A stretch of 64,000 nucleotides of DNA from Candidatus Tiddalikarchaeum anstoanum (GCA_902385255.1 CABMEV010000010.1:1-64000), one strand, 5' to 3'. Numbered from the stretch's first letter, positions 18,253-27,748 are shown. Made by a program: numbers and translations. The notes: generated by a model not told the origin, from the letters alone.

Positions 18253-18375
18253 TAAAAGGACCCTAAACACCAACCCTGCTTTAACCGAGACGTAAATACT
18301 ACACAAAAAAGATTGGTCAAAAAATACCAAAAAGGTAGAAGTGCTCGCTCCAAAGCAGGGGTTGTGTGTTCCATT
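18253..18375 (+). ncRNA. Candidate structured non-coding RNA
   Basis: In the 457-bp gene-free stretch 18035-18491, two arms (18265-18289 and 18344-18370) can form about 17 base pairs with two single-nucleotide bulges, then a further CGAG/CTCG helix after an internal loop. The 54-nt apex holds a smaller TACC-AAAAA-GGTA hairpin. GTATAAAAGG or the earlier TTTAAATA could act as TATA, and a T-rich run follows at about 18380-18394. There is no ORF, C/D box or tRNA pattern, and it is not 5S, SRP or a recognisable RNase P RNA. The strand is assumed to be that of the TATA-like boxes. Confidence 0.4.
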
Positions 18376-18491
18376 TATGTGTATTCTTTATTTTAAAATT
18401 AAATGCAGCTTATACAACAGTCCATTTCGAAATAATATTAAAAATAATTTATAGTTAATTATATAAAAGGGTATAATTACATTTTAGTATA

Positions 18492-19595
18492 ATGACCATA
18501 ACAGGGGAACAAGCATACGAATTGCGCAAAATAATCAAGAAATTAGAAAAAGTCCGCGCACCTGCAACTGAATTAATATCATTATACATACCAAAAGGTT
18601 TCAACATAAATGATGTAAAAACACAGTTAGCAACTGAATTATCATTAAGCTCCAACATAAAAAGCAAACAAACAAGAAAAGCAGTCCTTGATTCTATAGA
18701 AAAAGTAAACAGCGAATTAAAGCAGTATGTACAAACCCCTCCAAAAGGAATAGCAATATTCGCAGGAGACTTCGAACAGCAGCAGAGCAAAGCTAACACA
18801 GACCTGATTGTGATCGACGACCCTCCTGAAGATATAACAACACGTATGTACAGGTGCGACCAGAAATTCATACTGGACCCTATAATAAACATGATAGAGG
18901 CAAAAAACGTGTACGCGTTAATCAGTATGGATAAGACCGAGGCTGCAATAGCCCTGTTAAAGGGCACGTCTGTGAAGGTTATGGCTAAACTAAAAAGCTT
19001 AATACCTGGCAAATTCAGGGCTGGAGGGCAAAGTGCAGTAAGGTTCAGCAGGGTAAGGGAAAACCTCACAAAATACTGGTATGAAGAAATCAGCTTCAAG
19101 GCAAATGAAGTTTTGGACCAAATAAAAGATTTGAAAGGAATAGTGCTTGGAGGACCAAGCCAGGCAAAAGAAGAAATGCTCAAAGAGGAAAAGATGCACA
19201 AGCCCCTTAGGGACAAGATAATTGGTGTAATAGATACCGGATATTCCGGAGAGGATGGCATCAGGGAATTAGTGCAAAAGAGCGAGGACTTATTATCACA
19301 AGAGTTAATATTCAGCGAGAAAAAATTACTCACTGATTTTTTTGGAAGACTTGCAAAAGGTGAAAAAGTAACGTACGGGCTCCAAAAAGTAATAGATGCA
19401 ATACAGATGGGCGCCGTGGAGAAAGTGATATTATCCGAAGGATTGGACGAGAAAACTATAGATGATATAGAAGTATTGGCGCACAAGTACAAAACAGAAG
19501 TAATACTAGTATCCACAAATACTGAAGAAGGGGACCAGTTCAAACTAATAGGCGGCGTCGGCGGACTATTAAGATATGATATAGGCGATTACTAA
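18492..19595 (+). CDS. prf1: Peptide chain release factor aRF1
   Basis: A 367-residue release factor that recognises all three stop codons. The stop-decoding motif NIKS is at residues 55-58 and the peptidyl-hydrolysis motif is FRAGGQSAVRF near 175-185. The protein ends in the usual GLLRYDIGDY. It is shorter than the roughly 410 residues common in archaea. The missing part is the Cys-rich minidomain normally inserted in domain 3 after the VEKVILSEG strand; here the chain passes straight to DEKTIDDIEVLAHKYK. TTATATAAAAGG about 29 bp upstream implies a leaderless mRNA. Confidence 0.95.
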   Translation: MTITGEQAYELRKIIKKLEKVRAPATELISLYIPKGFNINDVKTQLATELSLSSNIKSKQTRKAVLDSIEKVNSELKQYVQTPPKGIAIFAGDFEQQQSKANTDLIVIDDPPEDITTRMYRCDQKFILDPIINMIEAKNVYALISMDKTEAAIALLKGTSVKVMAKLKSLIPGKFRAGGQSAVRFSRVRENLTKYWYEEISFKANEVLDQIKDLKGIVLGGPSQAKEEMLKEEKMHKPLRDKIIGVIDTGYSGEDGIRELVQKSEDLLSQELIFSEKKLLTDFFGRLAKGEKVTYGLQKVIDAIQMGAVEKVILSEGLDEKTIDDIEVLAHKYKTEVILVSTNTEEGDQFKLIGGVGGLLRYDIGDY

Positions 19596-19634
19596 CAGGT
19601 TTTTTAAAATAACAATTTATACTTATTTAATATC

Positions 19635-19847
19635 ATGGCTGAATTCTCGCTGAGTGCAATAGAGAGGTTATTAAAAAAATCAGGATGCAAAAGAATCAGT
19701 GTTGAAGCATGCGAAGAGTTGAGGGATATCCTTGAAAAAAAGGCCGTAAACGTTGGGAAAACGGCGTGTAAACTTATGATTCATGCAAAAAGGCGGACAA
19801 TACTTAAAGAAGATATTAAACTGGCAAATGAAACAGAGGAAAAATAG
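19635..19847 (+). CDS. Archaeal histone
   Basis: A 70-residue histone-fold protein that wraps DNA as dimers or longer filaments. The three-helix fold is clear: a short first helix (LSAIERLLKKSG), a loop with the DNA-contacting segment CKRISVEA, a long central helix (CEELRDILEKKAVNVGKTA), and KRRTILKEDIKLANE. There are no tails. It lies 40 bp after aRF1 with AATTTATACTTATTTAATATC in between, so it may have its own promoter. Confidence 0.93.
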   Translation: MAEFSLSAIERLLKKSGCKRISVEACEELRDILEKKAVNVGKTACKLMIHAKRRTILKEDIKLANETEEK

Positions 19848-19883
19848 CAATATATTTATATATGATTTTCTAGCTGTTTATCT

Positions 19884-20226
19884 ATGATATACGACAAAGA
19901 AGGTCTGGAGAAAGCAATCTCCTGTTTTGTCCAAAAAAATAGTTTAAGCATAAAATATGACGAAAACAGCTTTAATTCCAGGGATAGTTATATCATAAGC
20001 CAGAATAGTAAAGTAATACTTGAAGTTGCCCTGCCAATTACCGAGCTATTTAATGAAAACGCCTACTGTTCCTGTAATTTATGTCATTACAAAAAACCAG
20101 TTCAGTGACGGATTAATAAAAGCAATAAGGGAACAATACAAAGGGAAGATAGGATTTCATAAAAGTTATGAAAAATCAAATCTAGAAATAATTGATGAAA
20201 ATGGCAATGTGCAAATAATAAGGTAA
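19884..20226 (+). pseudogene. Small gene split by a +1 frameshift
   Basis: Two track ORFs (19884-20108 and 20020-20226) look like one gene. The first reads sensibly to ITELFNE and then becomes Cys-rich and unconvincing; the second frame becomes sensible from TPTVPVIYVITKNQ. Dropping one A from the AAAA run of GAAAAC (about 20054) joins them into a 113-residue alpha/beta-like protein ending ENGNVQIIR. The options are a sequencing error, a true frameshift, programmed slippage, or two coupled genes using the ATG in the overlap. The function is not recognised. ValRS follows 40 bp downstream. Confidence 0.55.
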
Positions 20227-20266
20227 AAATAGTTTTAAAAAAGAGTGACAATTACCAAAAATAATT

Positions 20267-22588
20267 ATGATAACAGAAAACCGCTGGGATAAAAGCATAG
20301 AAGAGCCCGTAATTAATGAATGGATTAAGAGCAAATTATACAGTTTTGATAATAATTCCAAAAAACCAACTTACTCAATAGATACGCCTCCCCCTTATAT
20401 CAACGCCCCAATACACATGGGCCACGCATACACTTACTGCCAGATGGATATGATGGCGCGTTACAAAAGGATGAAAGGATTCAACATCCTATTCCCATTA
20501 GGATTAGACTGCAACGGGCTACCTATAGAAATACAGGCTGAAAAGAAATATAATATTAGCATCCACAAAACATCACGAGAGGATTTTATTAAAAAATGCA
20601 AAGAGATGCTTGACGAAGCGAGCACCATATCAAGCAATGGGTTAAAAAGATTAGGAATAGGATTCAACAATTTTGAAATAGATTATAAGATAGGAAGCAA
20701 ATACTTGACTGACGACCCGGAGTACAGGGCAATGACCCAGAGGACATTCAAAACAATATGGGATATGGGTCTCGTATATGAGGATAACAAACCTACAAAC
20801 TACTGCCCTATATGCAGAACCACAATAGCAGACAGCGAGATAGATTATAAAGAAGAAAAAACAAAACTTAATGATATAAAATTCAAAGTAAAAGAAACAG
20901 GGAAAGACATCATAATAAGCACAACGAGGCCCGAACTGTTAAACTCCTGCAGAATAATACTCTACAACCCTGAAGATACTAGATATAAAACATTGGAAGG
21001 AAAACATGCAATAATACCTATATTCGGGCGCGAAGTCCCGATAAAAGCGCATCCTGCTGCAGAAAAAGAGTTCGGAACAGGGCTTGTAATGATATGCAGT
21101 TTTGGAGACACTACAGATATTAGATTATTTATCGAGCTAAAACTAGAACCAATATATTCCATAGACGAAGCCGGAAGGATGAATAAAAATGCAGGAAAAT
21201 ATGAGGGGTTAAAAGTCTCTGAAGCTAGAACAAAAATATTGGAAGACTTAAAAAACAGCGGATATTTAGCCGGACAGAAAGATATAGACCACAGGACGCC
21301 AACGTGCGAGAGAAGCAAAAACCCAATAGAATTCATAGCTATGAAAGAGTTCTACATAAAGCAATTAGAGTTCATACCTAAGATAAAAAAAGCAGCTGAT
21401 GAGATAAAATTCTTCGCACCTGAAAGCAAGCAATTATTAATAGACTGGCTTGGTGCAGTAAGCATAGACTGGCCAGTATCAAGAAGAAGATATTACGCAA
21501 CGGAGATACCAATATGGTACTGCAATAAATGCAAATATATATACGTCAATGACACCGGGAAATACTTAAGACCTTGGAAAGACCCGTGCCCGATTAAGAA
21601 CTGCCCAAAATGTGGGAGTATAGAATGGACAGGGGAAACAAGGATATTCGACACGTGGTTTGACAGTTCAATAAGCGAATTATACATTTTAGGATACGAC
21701 ACTGACAAGGATTTCTTCAAGAAGAATTACCCTTGCACTATGAGACCGCAGGGAAAAGACATAGTAAGAACTTGGCTTTATTACACAATACTTAGAGGGC
21801 TGCAACTCACAGGGAAAACATGCTTTAAGGAAGCATGGATAAACAAGCATGTGGTTGACGAACACGGCTACAAAATGAGCAAAAGCAAGGGCAACGGCAT
21901 AGACCCTATGGACTTAATTAACAAGTTCGGAAGCGAAGCTGTAAGATTCTGGAGCGTAATGGAGGGAGACATAACAAAAGGGGATATCAGATGCAGTTTT
22001 GAAAAAATAGAGGGCGCTGGAAAATTCAACTCTAAGTTATGGAATGTTGCAAAATTCGTAAGCAGTTTTGAAACCGCAACCAAGCCTAAAAAATTAAACC
22101 AATGCGATGAATGGATAATAAACGAATTAAATAAAATTATACAAGAATGCGACAAGAACTATAACACGTATGAATTTAACAGCGTTGCAAAACTAATCAG
22201 AAATTTCGTATGGGATACTTATGCAAGCAACTACTTGGAGCTCGTTAAAAGAAGGGCATATGACAAAGATAAAAGCGCATTATACACATTAAATGAGACT
22301 TTCAGAAAAATATTACTCATTCTCGCCCCGATAATACCTGTAATAACTGAAAAATTATGGAAAGAAATGTATAATAAAAAAGAAAGCATACACATCCAGA
22401 ACTTCCCTGAAAGCAGAGAGACTAAGATGTCAGAGTACACAGCCAAAATGCTTGAATTTAACTCTAAAGTCTGGACTATAAAGAAAGAGACAAACAGGAG
22501 CCTAAAAGACCAAATAAAAATAGAAATACCCAAGGAACTCGAAATATTCAAGGAAGACCTTGTAAAAATGCACAATATTGAAGCATAA
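20267..22588 (+). CDS. valS: Valyl-tRNA synthetase
   Basis: A 773-residue class I synthetase. Landmarks are PPPYINAPIHMGHAYTY (HIGH region, about 41-57), a CP1 editing domain with STTRPELLNSC and GTGLVMICSFGD, SRRRYYATEIPIWYC with zinc cysteines, FDTWFDSSISELYI, MRPQGKDIVRTW and KMSKSKGN. The RPQGKDIVRTW block favours ValRS over IleRS or LeuRS. It is shorter than most ValRS, with a reduced C-terminal region and no long coiled coil. It lies in a co-directional run from aRF1 to aIF5A. Confidence 0.93.
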   Translation: MITENRWDKSIEEPVINEWIKSKLYSFDNNSKKPTYSIDTPPPYINAPIHMGHAYTYCQMDMMARYKRMKGFNILFPLGLDCNGLPIEIQAEKKYNISIHKTSREDFIKKCKEMLDEASTISSNGLKRLGIGFNNFEIDYKIGSKYLTDDPEYRAMTQRTFKTIWDMGLVYEDNKPTNYCPICRTTIADSEIDYKEEKTKLNDIKFKVKETGKDIIISTTRPELLNSCRIILYNPEDTRYKTLEGKHAIIPIFGREVPIKAHPAAEKEFGTGLVMICSFGDTTDIRLFIELKLEPIYSIDEAGRMNKNAGKYEGLKVSEARTKILEDLKNSGYLAGQKDIDHRTPTCERSKNPIEFIAMKEFYIKQLEFIPKIKKAADEIKFFAPESKQLLIDWLGAVSIDWPVSRRRYYATEIPIWYCNKCKYIYVNDTGKYLRPWKDPCPIKNCPKCGSIEWTGETRIFDTWFDSSISELYILGYDTDKDFFKKNYPCTMRPQGKDIVRTWLYYTILRGLQLTGKTCFKEAWINKHVVDEHGYKMSKSKGNGIDPMDLINKFGSEAVRFWSVMEGDITKGDIRCSFEKIEGAGKFNSKLWNVAKFVSSFETATKPKKLNQCDEWIINELNKIIQECDKNYNTYEFNSVAKLIRNFVWDTYASNYLELVKRRAYDKDKSALYTLNETFRKILLILAPIIPVITEKLWKEMYNKKESIHIQNFPESRETKMSEYTAKMLEFNSKVWTIKKETNRSLKDQIKIEIPKELEIFKEDLVKMHNIEA

Positions 22589-22639
22589 GTTTAACTTAGA
22601 ATAAGATTTTTAAACCCTTGCTAGATTCTTTTTATCCTT

Positions 22640-23041
22640 ATGAGTGGAGAAGTAACACCAACAGATGTTCACAGTATAAAAGAGGGAAATTACGTTGTTT
22701 TCGGCGGAGCCCCATGCGTAGTGAAAGTTATAACTTTCAGTGCTCCAGGCAAGCATGGACACGCAAAATTCAGAATAGAAGCAATAGGAGTATTCGACGG
22801 GAAGAAGAGAATAGAAGTAATAACTGGAAAATCAAGAGTTGACGTCCCAATAATTGAAAAAAAGAACGCACAAGTGCTTAGCATCGGCGGAAACAAAGTG
22901 CAGGTAATGGATTCTGAATCATATGAGAATTTCGAACTAGAAATGCCAACTGAAGAGGAATTAAAAAGCAAGATAAAGGAAGGCGCAGAAGTTCAATACT
23001 GGGATGTTATGGGAATGAAACAAATAAAAGGCGTAAAGTAA
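22640..23041 (+). CDS. Translation factor aIF5A
   Basis: A 133-residue aIF5A, which relieves ribosome stalling at proline-rich sites. The N-terminal SH3-like domain carries the hypusination loop SAPGKHGHAKFR, with the modified Lys between Gly and His. A C-terminal OB-like domain begins near 73. The family more often has SKTGKHGHAK, so SAP is a small variation. TTTTTAAACCC about 30 bp before the ATG indicates its own promoter and a leaderless mRNA. Confidence 0.96.
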   Translation: MSGEVTPTDVHSIKEGNYVVFGGAPCVVKVITFSAPGKHGHAKFRIEAIGVFDGKKRIEVITGKSRVDVPIIEKKNAQVLSIGGNKVQVMDSESYENFELEMPTEEELKSKIKEGAEVQYWDVMGMKQIKGVK

Positions 23042-23106
23042 AAATCCCTTTTTAAATTCTATTTTTTTAGTTAGTTTTATAAATAAATCTTTATCTTTAC
23101 TTAAAC

Positions 23107-23379
23107 ATGGGCTTTGATTTTTTAGACTTCATGAAACCGTTTATTGCAGGAACAGTGATACTGACTATATTTGCAGGAATAAACGCTCAAACAATAAACA
23201 ACATATTAGACAGCGTTACAAATACAGTAGAACAATTAATAACTTTTGCAATATCAGCAGTGCCTTTCATAATATTCATGTCAATATTATTATTCAAACC
23301 TTTACGTGAAGGGTTTGGCAGCGCATTGGCAAAAATAGGGGGATACCCCAGCAAAGTAATCGAGACATTCCTGAAATAA
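23107..23379 (+). CDS. Small two-span membrane protein
   Basis: A 90-residue protein of unknown function with two hydrophobic segments (about 10-27 and 43-64), a Gln/Asn/Thr-rich loop between them, and a basic C-terminal tail (GGYPSKVIETFLK). No family is recognised. TTATAAATA about 26 bp upstream of the ATG supports expression from its own promoter. It ends 7 bp from the convergent RPA gene. Confidence 0.65.
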   Translation: MGFDFLDFMKPFIAGTVILTIFAGINAQTINNILDSVTNTVEQLITFAISAVPFIIFMSILLFKPLREGFGSALAKIGGYPSKVIETFLK

Positions 23380-23386
23380 ATTTTTT

Positions 23387-24418
23387 TTAATTCTTATCGC
23401 CGAATTCAACTTCTTCAGCTATGCGCTTTAACTCCACATTGTAGTCAATATTCTCAACAATACGGCTCGTTATTATCTCAATGCTGTTCGTGAAAGTGTT
23501 CAGTGAAGTCCTGCCATATATGAAAACTTCCTTGCCCAATATCTTGCTCTTAATCGAATCTACAGGGAAGGTGGAATCTTCATGGCTGTCTGCCAATTTT
23601 ATGGCTTCGATAGTTGGCATGCCCATTATCACTTCTGCATCTCTTCCGAAACTTGTGCAGCGTATAGTGCCTGTACCGTCATCTAAGACGAATGTTACAA
23701 ACATCTTGCGGGAAGGTGATACCTTGCCATGCTCCGAGCACATAGATAATCCCTCATCAGACTTTATGCTCTTTCCGCACTGCGGACAGACATTAAAGAA
23801 TATATTCTTCTTGTAAACCTGAACTATTGCACCAAAACATTTTACAAAAGAATCCGGCTTTATTTCAACAATATCAACAAATTCAGCCTTGCTTTGCTTA
23901 TCTGTTGCATTAATGCTCTTTGGGTCAATATCATCAGGGTTAACCCTAACTTTAGTCCTGTAACTGACATGGAGCTCCAATTTTCCAAACTTGTTCTCCT
24001 TGACATAGGCATTAATGACTTTTATTATGTCGTTTTCCTTAATGTTCTTGAATATGTTAATAGAGTCATCCCAGAAAACAACCCTTGCAAATCCTGTGCC
24101 ATCATTTAATGACAAACTTCCAACTTGTTTCTTTTTTCCATCCTTTTCAAAAGTAGTAACAGGAAAGGTATCAGTCACTTTTCCAAGTACTATAACATTC
24201 CTAAGCCCTCCAACCAGATTCTTAATATTCACGAAATCCTGGCTCGCGTCGCTGTCAATTAAGTTGACACCTAACTCGTTGGCTATGATATGCGCAGCTC
24301 CCTCCTTGCTGACGAGGTTGTCCAATTCTGCAATTTTATCATTAATCTTGCTGTTTAAAACTTCAGCGGATAAGTTTGTACTCTTAACTATGCGCTCGAT
24401 AATTTCATTAAACTCCAT
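23387..24418 (-). CDS. Replication protein A-like ssDNA-binding protein
   Basis: A 343-residue RPA of the archaeal RPA41 style, which coats single-stranded DNA in replication and repair. A first OB fold lies at about 75-165 (VIVLGKVTDTF, ARVVFWDD), and a second at about 185-335 carries an inserted zinc finger (CPQCGKS near 219, then a CSEH knuckle) and VLDDGTGTIRCTSFG. The N-terminal 70 residues are helical. It is transcribed alone and is divergent from the small zinc-knuckle gene at 24530. Confidence 0.9.
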   Translation of the reverse strand: MEFNEIIERIVKSTNLSAEVLNSKINDKIAELDNLVSKEGAAHIIANELGVNLIDSDASQDFVNIKNLVGGLRNVIVLGKVTDTFPVTTFEKDGKKKQVGSLSLNDGTGFARVVFWDDSINIFKNIKENDIIKVINAYVKENKFGKLELHVSYRTKVRVNPDDIDPKSINATDKQSKAEFVDIVEIKPDSFVKCFGAIVQVYKKNIFFNVCPQCGKSIKSDEGLSMCSEHGKVSPSRKMFVTFVLDDGTGTIRCTSFGRDAEVIMGMPTIEAIKLADSHEDSTFPVDSIKSKILGKEVFIYGRTSLNTFTNSIEIITSRIVENIDYNVELKRIAEEVEFGDKN

Positions 24419-24529
24419 AAATAGTCTTGATAATTGCCTAATATTTTAAAACTTTGGTTAAAGACACCTTTTATTCACCGAATAGTAAATACTAAAGTTT
24501 TTAAAAGAGACTTTAACGATTAAACACTA

Positions 24530-24733
24530 ATGACAGAAAACCTGAAATCTTTGAACACTAAATACAACGAAATGGTGGATGAATTGTTTGAGGAATTATT
24601 ATGTGATAAGTGTATGAAGACAATAAAGGTAGGTAATGCTGACGGCAAACTAGTTAATATGCTCAATAATGAAACATTATTCTTATGCAAAAAGTGCAAT
24701 GAAGAAGTAAGAAACCTAATTAAGAAATCCTAA
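24530..24733 (+). CDS. Small zinc-knuckle protein
   Basis: A 67-residue protein with a helical, acidic N-terminal half and a CxxC...CxxC zinc-ribbon pattern (CDKC near 25-28, CKKC near 53-56). It is the size of a nucleic-acid-binding or adapter protein, but no family is recognised. It overlaps the convergent P-type ATPase gene by 4 bp. TTTTTAAAAG about 30 bp before the ATG is a plausible TATA box. Confidence 0.7.
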   Translation: MTENLKSLNTKYNEMVDELFEELLCDKCMKTIKVGNADGKLVNMLNNETLFLCKKCNEEVRNLIKKS

Positions 24734-27435
24734 CTTTTCGACGGGTCCTTATGCAGCCATCCTGGAGCCAAGAACAAGCCAAGTGTGGAGAAAACGAATA
24801 TTACACCTAATTCCTGCATCGTTAATGCTGCAGTGTTGAAAAACTGCTGGAAGAAAGGCAGGAATACAAAACCAAGCTGAAGCAGCACTGAAACAACAAC
24901 GGCGCCAGTCAGCCACAAGTTTGATACAAAATTATTATAGAATCCTCTGAAGAAGAAGTTCACCTTGTCATCCCTGCAGTTGAAAACAAGGAATAATTCA
25001 TATATTACAGACTGTGAAATCGCAGCCGTCCTTGCTCTCAAAAGACTCAAAGCAGAGCCGGTAACAAAATAATTCTCCAAATATAAAACAAGTATGTACA
25101 TTACAATTGAAACAAAAGAGTAAACTATACCTGAAACTATAATAAAAGGAGATATCTCGCCAATCAATGTCTTATTAGGGTCTCTTGGCTTATTACGCAT
25201 CACGTTTTTATCTGTAGGTTCAACGCTTAACGCTATTGCAGGCAGTCCATCAGTAATGAGGTTAAGCCATAATATATGCAGAGGAAGGTAAGGTATAGGT
25301 ATTCCAAATAATATCATAAATAATACAACAACAATAGAACCGAAGTTTGCAGCAAGAAGGAACTTTATGAATTTCTTAATATTTTCAAAAATGCCTCTGC
25401 CCTCCTTAACTGCATTGACTATTGTTGAGAAATTATCATCTGTAAGTATTATATCGCTTGCTTCCTTAGTCACATCTGTTCCCTTAATTCCCATGGCAAC
25501 ACCTATATGGGCGCTCTTCAATGCTGAAGCATCATTTACCCCATCACCTGTTACTGCCACGATTTCACCCTGCCGTTTCAGCTCTTTAACAATATTCAGC
25601 TTATTCTCGGAGCTGACTCTTGCGAAGATTGATGCGTTAGAAACTGCATCCCTAAACTCGTGTTCGTCCATGGAATCAATATCTGTTGCTGAGACTGCAA
25701 TGTCAGTGTCACTCACTAAGCCTATCTGCTCCCCTATCGCTTTAGCTGTGATTAAGTGGTCTCCTGTAAGCATCATTACACGAATTCCTGCGGTCTTGCA
25801 CAGTTTGATGGCCTCTTTCACTTCATTTCTCGGAGGGTCTATCATGCCAACAAGACCTAAAAATATTAAATCATTCTCAAGAGACTCATTACAAACTTCT
25901 GCTTTTTGGGATAATGGCTTGTAAGCTAGTGCTAAAACCCTCAGCGCGCTTGATGCAAACTTAATATTCTCTTCTAATACTTTCTTTTTCATAGAATCGG
26001 TTAAGGCAATAATCTTATCATTATTATTAATCTTTGAACACAGATTTAATAATATGTCAGGTGCGCCTTTTGAAAAAACAAACTGTTTTTTGGAAGACTT
26101 ATCCTCATAAATCACGCTCATCATCTTCCTTTCAGAACTGAAAGGAACTTCGCCTTTTTTTTCATACTCTTTGGAGAGCGATTTCTCGCTGATTCCCGCC
26201 TTAGCAGCCAGAACAATAAGGCTGCCTTCAGTAGGGTCGCCAAAGATGCTAAAACCTTCCTTTCCATCTTTCAATGTTGCGTTATTGCATAGAGCGCCTG
26301 TTTTTAACAGCAAAGAAATCTTGGAAGCAAAAACGTGATCTTTGCCTGTGAAAAATTCGCCTTTTGGATTATAACCTGTCCCAGTAACCCTGTACTCATT
26401 TACTCCATCAAATATGTGAGTCACTGTCATCTCATTCTTAGTCATCGTACCTGTCTTATCAGAACATATGACTGTTACATTGCCCAATGTCTGGACTGCG
26501 GAGAGCTTGCGGACAATAGCATTCTTCCTTGCCATACGCTGCATGCCTAAGGCCAATGTCACAGTTATCACTGCAGGGAGGCCTTCAGGAACTGCGGAAA
26601 CTGCCAAACTAATACTTGTCATAAACATAACAAATATATTCTGTTTAAAAATAACACCAAAAACGAACACTAATGCGATAATTACACCAATTACAATTGC
26701 AAGCCAGCGGCTCATCTTTTCTATCTCATTTTGAAGAGGAGGAATATCCTTCGTTAACGTCTGAACATTCTCTGCTATCTCACCAACTTCAGTATTCATG
26801 CCAGTAGCGGTTACAACTCCCTTACCTTTTCCATAAGTTACAAGGGAGCCCATGAAAATCATATTATTCCTGTCTACTAAACTTAGGTCGTCTTTTTCCT
26901 TCCTTGAGTGTTTTAAGACGGAAACACTCTCGCCAGTTAAGTGCGACTGGTCAACCTTAAGGTCATAAGACTCAATTAAGCGGACGTTTGCAGGCACGCG
27001 GTCTCCAGTATCCAATAAGACAATATCACCTGGTACTAAGTTCTTGCTCCAGATTTCCTCACGATTAGAGTCACGTATGACTATCGATTTAGGTGCAGCA
27101 AGCTTCAGCAATGCTTCAACAGAACGCTCGGCCTTATACTCCTGAATAAAACCGAGAACGGCATTAAGAATTATTATGGCCCCTATAACTATAGTGTCAG
27201 TTATTTCGCCAAGCATGAAGGATATTATTATTGCAAAAAAAAGCATGTATATCATTACATTCTTAAACTGTGATAAAAATATTTCAAAAACTGAAATTTT
27301 CTTGGCCTGCTTAATCTCATTAGCGCCGAACTTCTTCAAACGCTTTATAACTTCAAGATTAGAAAGGCCGGTTTTTGAAGTGTTTAATTCCAATAAGACT
27401 TCATCAACGGATAAAGCATGAAAACTGACAACCAT
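24730..27435 (-). CDS. P-type Ca2+-type cation-transporting ATPase
   Basis: A 901-residue type II P-ATPase with the full domain order. The actuator loop holds TGES. TM4 carries the cation-site motif VPEGLPAVITVTLALGM. The phosphorylated Asp is in CSDKTGTMTKNE (about 327), the nucleotide-binding segment in FSKGAPD, the hinge in TGDGVNDASALK, and TM6 contains NLITDGLPAIALSVEP. The TM4 and TM6 motifs match SERCA/PMR1-like calcium pumps more than Na+/K+ or heavy-metal pumps, though Mn2+ or Na+ export is possible. It follows the 90-aa gene at 27476 by 40 bp, so the two probably share the promoter flanked by the 27790 palindrome. Confidence 0.92.
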   Translation of the reverse strand: MVVSFHALSVDEVLLELNTSKTGLSNLEVIKRLKKFGANEIKQAKKISVFEIFLSQFKNVMIYMLFFAIIISFMLGEITDTIVIGAIIILNAVLGFIQEYKAERSVEALLKLAAPKSIVIRDSNREEIWSKNLVPGDIVLLDTGDRVPANVRLIESYDLKVDQSHLTGESVSVLKHSRKEKDDLSLVDRNNMIFMGSLVTYGKGKGVVTATGMNTEVGEIAENVQTLTKDIPPLQNEIEKMSRWLAIVIGVIIALVFVFGVIFKQNIFVMFMTSISLAVSAVPEGLPAVITVTLALGMQRMARKNAIVRKLSAVQTLGNVTVICSDKTGTMTKNEMTVTHIFDGVNEYRVTGTGYNPKGEFFTGKDHVFASKISLLLKTGALCNNATLKDGKEGFSIFGDPTEGSLIVLAAKAGISEKSLSKEYEKKGEVPFSSERKMMSVIYEDKSSKKQFVFSKGAPDILLNLCSKINNNDKIIALTDSMKKKVLEENIKFASSALRVLALAYKPLSQKAEVCNESLENDLIFLGLVGMIDPPRNEVKEAIKLCKTAGIRVMMLTGDHLITAKAIGEQIGLVSDTDIAVSATDIDSMDEHEFRDAVSNASIFARVSSENKLNIVKELKRQGEIVAVTGDGVNDASALKSAHIGVAMGIKGTDVTKEASDIILTDDNFSTIVNAVKEGRGIFENIKKFIKFLLAANFGSIVVVLFMILFGIPIPYLPLHILWLNLITDGLPAIALSVEPTDKNVMRNKPRDPNKTLIGEISPFIIVSGIVYSFVSIVMYILVLYLENYFVTGSALSLLRARTAAISQSVIYELFLVFNCRDDKVNFFFRGFYNNFVSNLWLTGAVVVSVLLQLGFVFLPFFQQFFNTAALTMQELGVIFVFSTLGLFLAPGWLHKDPSKS

Positions 27436-27475
27436 GGAAAAATTAAATCAGCGGGCTGTTTAAAAAAGTGACTAA

Positions 27476-27748
27476 TTACTTGCTGTATAAATTCTTAATT
27501 GTTGACACTGCAGCCTCAAAATCATTAATACTTATTAAAGGACTAAGAATCTCCTCCAATTCAAGCCTTGTTACATTAGTCTCGATGCCGTCACTTGATA
27601 CACCTCTAGTTTCAGAATCAACATTATAAACAGTCAATAATTTATCTGATGAATTATAAACTAAATAAGAATCATCACTAAATTGTGTTATACGAGTCTT
27701 ATTTTCCATAATGACTGTTACTATGCGTGGGGTTTTATCGTTATTCAT
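27476..27748 (-). CDS. Small protein of unknown function upstream of the P-ATPase
   Basis: A 90-residue soluble protein, not recognised. The first 60 residues look like short beta strands (IVTVIMENKTRITQFSDDSYLVY) and the C-terminus is helical (NDFEAAVSTIKNLYSK). It is the first gene of a likely operon with the cation ATPase and is divergent from the PadR-like regulator. TTTTTATTATAA lies about 20-28 bp from its ATG. A regulatory or accessory role for the pump is inference from context only. Confidence 0.6.
   Translation of the reverse strand: MNNDKTPRIVTVIMENKTRITQFSDDSYLVYNSSDKLLTVYNVDSETRGVSSDGIETNVTRLELEEILSPLISINDFEAAVSTIKNLYSK

Noticed and set aside
18455-19543. Long minus-strand ORF opposite aRF1
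   Set aside because: It is the antisense shadow of the aRF1 gene, Ser/Phe-rich and without motifs; aRF1 carries NIKS and GGQ.
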